Positions 59,391 to 64,000 of a stretch of DNA of 64,000 nucleotides are shown here, piece by piece. The stretch spans positions 310,001 to 374,000 of the forward strand of contig JAHQIW010007200.1 of the NCBI GenBank assembly GCA_019055375.1. The letters are read 5' to 3'. The notes beneath the pieces were generated by a model. That model did no database searches. It was not told where the DNA came from and worked only from the letters and a program-made list of their open reading frames with translations. The DNA comes from Parelaphostrongylus tenuis (taxonomy: Eukaryota > Nematoda > Chromadorea > Rhabditida > Metastrongylidae). Positions within the stretch are counted from its first letter, which is position 1. Each line of letters starts with the position of its first letter. The translations under genes were made by a program, and so were the position numbers.

Positions 59391-62300
59391 ATGAACAACT
59401 ACGACTATCCGTTTCATGACCATTTTTTTATTTTCTATATCTTTTTGGGCTCTACTCTGGTGCTACTGAATTTGCAGATGATGCTGGTAAGAATATGCAT
59501 GCACACCAACGTTCTCATGTTTTATACACCTTTTTGCAGTGACACAAAGTGATTGCAACATTTCATCGTTTTTGAAGTAAATGAAAATTGTCCAAAACTG
59601 CTTCCACAATTTATTTGTGGAAATCTCCCCAGTAACCTCTCTTACTTAGGTTGTTCAACGATCCAAATCTCTATGGGCCCTTTCGGCCTATAAAATCATT
59701 TTTTTCGGCTCCGCTGTTGATGTTGCGAATTGTGGAGTTCAAGTAGCTGCGGTGGCCATCACTCTCCGTACTCCTGTCATTCATCAAACGATGAGTATGG
59801 TGAGCATGAACTGCTGTACTCCAGCTTGAATTCCTTACAGAGTTTTCAGTATTGAAGTTGTGGAGAAGGTTACATACTGCATGGACTTTCCACTTTTCTT
59901 TTTTCACGGTTGGGTCTCACAGTGAAAGACGAACTTCTAGGAAATAGTCGTTAACTGGTCTTTGTACAAAAACATTGTACCTCACATGATAGCTGACAGT
60001 CGTAGAATCTGCTCACAAATAGAATTATTATTTAGTACTACTTCAATATTTGCAATACCTCAAAAAAACAACGAGCAAAAGAATAAAAATGCAGTCTCTC
60101 TGAAAAAAGGATGTCTTTATCTTCATTGAAATATTCCTTCTGTTGGAGATATTTTAGCTGTTGGGTGCACTTTTCCAAGCATCCTACGCAATTGAGTTCC
60201 CAACAGTTTTCATTCTCTCCGTGAATCGGCTCGTCGCAGTGGTGTTCCCATTGAAGTTGGATGAAATATTCGACACAAAGAAAATAAAGGTACTTTAGCA
60301 CAGAAGCCGCTATAAAAAATTTGCATCACTTAGTTATTTGTTCCGTAAATTCAATGAAGATCTTAGCTTCGTGCAGATAACATTATTTCTATGCTGCCTC
60401 TTTGGTATTTTGAACCTCGCTATTTGCCTTTCTGGAGAACTTTATGTACTATGGGATCCGTCTGTTCCAACATTTTATTACACAAGTGAGTTCGTAAAAT
60501 TACCGCTAAATCACGGTTAAGATGGCGTGAAATCTCCATATTCAAATTACAATGCAGCCATCATCACGTCGCGCGACGTCGGACCTCAGTCAGCTAATGT
60601 AATGGCGGAGTCGTCTCTCGGGACAAGGCAAGCAAGCAGCATTTGTAGGCGAAATTTTGCCTACCTGCGACTGCAACGCGAGCAATCTAGTGCGACACCG
60701 AGTGCTATCTCCGGCGGTTCCCAAAGTGTTAAAAGTTTCTTTATTCACTTTTCCTCAAGCACACAATGCAAACCAGTTCTACTGAGTCAATCAGATTTTG
60801 AAGCTGGGTGAATCAAAGCTCAAATACAGAACGTTGTAGCTGTAGTTGATAATTCACAATTTCAAGTTTCTTACAGACCAATCAACTTTTATTGCCAAGT
60901 TCATGCGTTCTATGGACTTTTACTCCGGCGAAACTGTGTACCTTGCAACTCTCATTATCTATCTTATCATCATCGCATTATTACTGTACAATGTATGTCA
61001 ATAATGCTTCAAAAACTTGGCCGTTTACAGTATTTGCTCCCACAAAATCTCTTGAAAAAGGCGATATCTGCACAAAATACAGATCTAAATTAACGTGTAT
61101 TTTTCAGCGACAATTGATCACTTCTATCCGCGTCGAGCTTCCGCTTCTGTTTCACTCCTTTCAAGTATTTACCTTATCGGGAATCCTGCTTTACTTATGG
61201 TTTCACCCGCTTTCTGATAGTGCGCACTACAATCACATCTTCAATTCCTTCGTCGTTTTCCGTTTTGGTGCAACACCTATATTGTTATTAATTACAAACA
61301 GGTACAGTGCAATACAAGTTTTTTTAGTAAATTTTATCTGCCGCTGCTTCAAATGTTGCTTGAAAGTACTCCAGAGTATATTTGTATAGCTGAACATTTG
61401 AGCAGCACATCGTCGCTAATCGCGAAGAAATGCACGCTTCATTGTTTCCATTTGTTCGCTGTTCTCGTTTGACCACTAATATACTATATAGGTGGTCATT
61501 CCGTGAACCTCGCAAAGCTACTGCTTAAAATATCAAATATCAAAATGTTTAAAAACTCTTGAGTTAATCTCATCATATGCTGCTTAGCCACTGATCAGAG
61601 TACAGCAATTGTTAGTTGGAGAGAAATTGTCCGAAGGACGATCGCAAATGCACAGAAGAACTTGGAGCCTACGTAAACCATCAAGGAGACGAGTGAAGAC
61701 GCTAAGAAAAAAACAAAGCGGAAAATTCATTAGAAGAGCATAGTTGTCATCAAAGACGTGGTATATTGATCTACTGGATTCCATGCGTACTACGCTCTTC
61801 GAAATTACATTGAAACCTCAACAATCAGGCTTGAAATCTGATAAAAGTTACAGTTATGTATTTATAATGAGAGCAACGAAAAGAACATAACATGCTAATC
61901 TTATTCCAAGCTACGAGGAATAGACACTTCATAGAAAAATGGGCAAAGGCAAGGAGAAGTGGATACGTGCTCGCGTAGGTGAAAGATATCCATCTGAGAG
62001 AATTGAGCAAGCAAATAGTCGAATTTGGCGGAAGTTGAACCTGAGGATCCCTTGTACCGAGAGTGCATGCTACCACTAAACCACCAATGCCATCATTTAG
62101 ACACCACTCTTACTTTGATATCTCCAATCGTAGCTATCAGCATCCAAACTTCAACAGATTTGGTCAGGTAGGCACATATCGCATTGAACCCAGTTCAGCT
62201 GGCAGCCATCGTGCATATGCAATGTTGAGATTTATTTCGTTTTTACAGTTTTTTTACAGTGACACTGCGGTTGTAGAGAAAGTTTCGGAGCACTTCAATA

Positions 62301-63816
62301 ACCATGAGATAACTCCCATGCATATCATGGGAATACTCAAGTTTCTTATGCGCAATTTTCCCACTGAAGGCCTAGATACTATTCGTCTTTGAAATCACTT
62401 TGTTACAAGCCTCCGCCATGTCTAACGATACAATCGAAGTTCGTGTTTTGATGCGTCGTTATTGGAGAAAGGATCTTACACAGGAGCTGCTATCGATGAA
62501 ATGAACAAAATTGAGGGGAAGGCACATCAAGCAAATCTGCTGCTGGGCGCTGGTTTCAACGCATTACTGCCGTAGATCTTGACCTCGAAGACAAGCCTCG
62601 TTCAGGACGTCCAACAAAGTCGATTTTACGAGGATTTGATTGCTGCTTTCGAACATGAATCGTCGAATAAACCTGATTCGAAGTCGAAGGGATGGTACTT
62701 CGATCAGATCAGGAACTTGACAGACCGATGGCAGAAAATCGTAGGAAACGATGGCCTTTATGCTGAAGAATAGTTATTCTTGTTTTTGTTTGGAATTCAT
62801 GCAAAGATTTTCAATTTTTTGAAACCGTCCCAGAACTTTCTTTTCAACCTAGTATATGTTCCAAAAATGCACCTAAGAGAATTTAGTGAAGAGAAATCCA
62901 AACGATATATATTTACACAATGGCGATCAGCTCAGTAGGGATCAATGAAATATGTGTTCACGCAACCAAACCTGTAAAAGCTTGGTTGCTGATGGCTACG
63001 ATAAGGTATAACGAAGATAGAGTGGTGGCAAATCGGTGACCTCGCTGAGCGTACTGGTAGCACGTGCTCCCACTATGAGTGAACGCGGGTTCAACTCTCG
63101 CCTGAGGCCGAGTTCTTACATATCACTCGATTCGCTTGGGCGCACCTTTAAAACATCATAACAATGCAAACACTAAAAACAAAAGAAGTTTTAAAGTGAA
63201 ACGATGACTTTTGTGCAATTCTTGTACTTGGTGTTTTCGGCTGCGTACGAAGTGGATGATACTTCAGAACTACGTCGGACAACCGATGTACTCACGACAT
63301 GCTTTAAGGGAGGATCTACAAAATTCTAAAATATTCTGAAGCTGGAAGATGTGCGATTAAGAAGAGATAATTATGAAAATAAATATTAAGGGTGCCGCGT
63401 CGAAAAACATGCATTGGAACCGATGCTAACCCAACTTTGCAGAGTATAATGAGAAAAGGTAAAATATAAAGTCAAAATAAGGTGTGAGTAACAGCATAGA
63501 CACGTAAAGAGTAGATGATAATCTTCACAATTTATTGTCATCGATGTAACAAATGCGTTGTATACAGTGAAAGTTGTACGTGCACGACACTACGAGTCTG
63601 AAGAATGCGATATACTGAGTTTTGTATACTATAAACTATTTTATAAAAATTATTAACTTTAACGCAAGAAATGTATCAAAAAGGTTAGTATTCAGAACAT
63701 ATCGCGATCAATTTTTTGGTTGTGGACGACAACTACTTGGTGGTAAAACCGTAACGAAGAGATCGCAAATCACCATTCTCCCAAAGAGCACCAGAATTTC
63801 TCATCGAACCTCTTGA
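59391..63816 (+). CDS. 7TM chemoreceptor-like gene, receptor 3
   Basis: Seven exons: 59391-59486, 59650-59799, 60158-60289, 60377-60485, 60877-60992, 61108-61301 and 63696-63816, about 305 residues. Phases and exon lengths equal those of receptor 2 except for one extra codon in exon 5 (shared with receptor 1). The protein begins MNNYDYPFHDHFFIFYIFLG, has NRLVAVVFPLK after segment 3, GATPILLLITN at segment 7 and a tail starting RTYRDQFFGCGRQLLGG. No stop or frameshift interrupts it. Read-through of exon 6 would end at 61389, but exon 7 is conserved in all three genes and completes the split arginine codon. Intron 6 (2.4 kb) holds a family D pair separated by mariner remnant M2. The upstream ~180 bp resemble receptor 2, so the two may share control elements. 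Ligand and cell type are unknown. Confidence 0.87.
60565..60870. other. Conserved block in intron 4 of receptor 3
   Basis: Homologue of 37535-37850: CAGTCAGCTAATGTAATGGC against CACTCAGCTAATGTACTGGC, and TGCGACTGCAACGCGAGCAA against TGCGACTGTCACGCGAGCAA. The + frame 60527-60811 is open for 94 codons. No splice sites clearly mark it as an exon. Confidence 0.45.
61990..63185. repeat. Family D inverted pair in intron 6 of receptor 3, split by mariner
   Basis: Reversed arm 61990-62215 and forward arm 62935-63185, with GAACGCGGGTTCAACTCTCG in the forward tRNA-like body. Counterpart of the pair at 38730-39345; the spacer is longer by the inserted mariner derivative. Confidence 0.75.
62262..62855 (+). 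mobile_element. mariner remnant M2, N- and C-termini fused
   Basis: A start at 62418 reads MSNDTIEVRV, the same first residues as M1, then frames break. From about 62690 an open stretch ends GWYFDQIRNLTDRWQKIVG and NDGLYAEE with a stop at 62771-62773, which fits the C-terminal end of a mariner transposase. The whole catalytic core is deleted. The 5' and 3' non-coding ends match M1 (7270-7860). The aligned spacer in receptor 2 lacks it, so it entered after the duplication. Confidence 0.75.
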
Positions 63817-64000
63817 ATTTGTTCCCGTTTCATTGAAGTCACATTTATTACATTTGGATTATGGCTCCTTTTACTACTGACAATGAACCGATTGCGATCG
63901 CACAAATTATTGTTTGAATTGTACTCTCGTCTACTCTTTTGAAAATATTTCGCTCCTTTCGTTGACAATCCTCTGTGAAATTTTCCAAGATCGATAATTT

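Larger units (their letters stand above)
44715..64000 (+). repeat. Segmental duplication, block B
   Basis: Partner of block A (30370-40520). Collinearity is broken between about 47330 and 55250 by sequence with no counterpart in A, then resumes at the AAT-rich tract and runs to the end of the window. Block B is cut by the window edge, so the total size is unknown. Confidence 0.8.

Overview
The window looks like nuclear DNA of a strongylid nematode, most likely a hookworm relative (Ancylostoma/Necator type). The evidence is AT-rich sequence, introns with TTTCAG-type acceptors, nematode-style serpentine receptor genes, degraded RTE-type LINE fragments, mariner and piggyBac relics, and a dense population of tRNA-derived SINE and foldback repeats. 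The species is inferred from these families; nothing in the sequence names it.

Four multi-exon genes can be supported. Three are paralogous seven-transmembrane receptors on the + strand: 10061-15758, 36317-40319 and 59391-63816. Each has seven exons with matching phases and predicts about 302-305 residues. The last exon (C-terminal tail) lies 1.4-2.4 kb downstream of exon 6 across a repeat-filled intron. Receptor 1 has an extra ~2.1 kb in intron 1. The fourth gene is a clear histone H1 on the - strand (50434-51154, three exons, 193 residues) with a polyadenylation signal and a possible TATA box.

Receptors 2 and 3 sit in a large direct segmental duplication. Block A (about 30.4-40.5 kb) matches block B (about 44.7 kb to the window end). 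Block B carries about 7.9 kb of sequence (47.3-55.2 kb, including the H1 gene) that is absent from block A. Mobile elements can be dated against the duplication. A LINE fragment and one SINE are shared by both blocks. A SINE at 39.8 kb is only in A and a mariner derivative at 62.3 kb is only in B, each opposite an empty homologous site.

The rest is repeats: eleven copies of a ~300 bp tRNA-derived SINE (two with perfect 13-14 bp target duplications), foldback elements whose arms resemble tRNAs, a second foldback family with ~115-140 bp inverted arms, a MITE-like element, four LINE 3' fragments and four mariner remnants. Repeat families are named A to G here for convenience; they are my groupings by eye, not database families. 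I see no rRNA, CRISPR array, bacterial-type operon or intact transposase gene. I found no convincing new biological system. The best leads are the receptor cluster with its remote last exon, the duplication history and the tRNA-like foldbacks.
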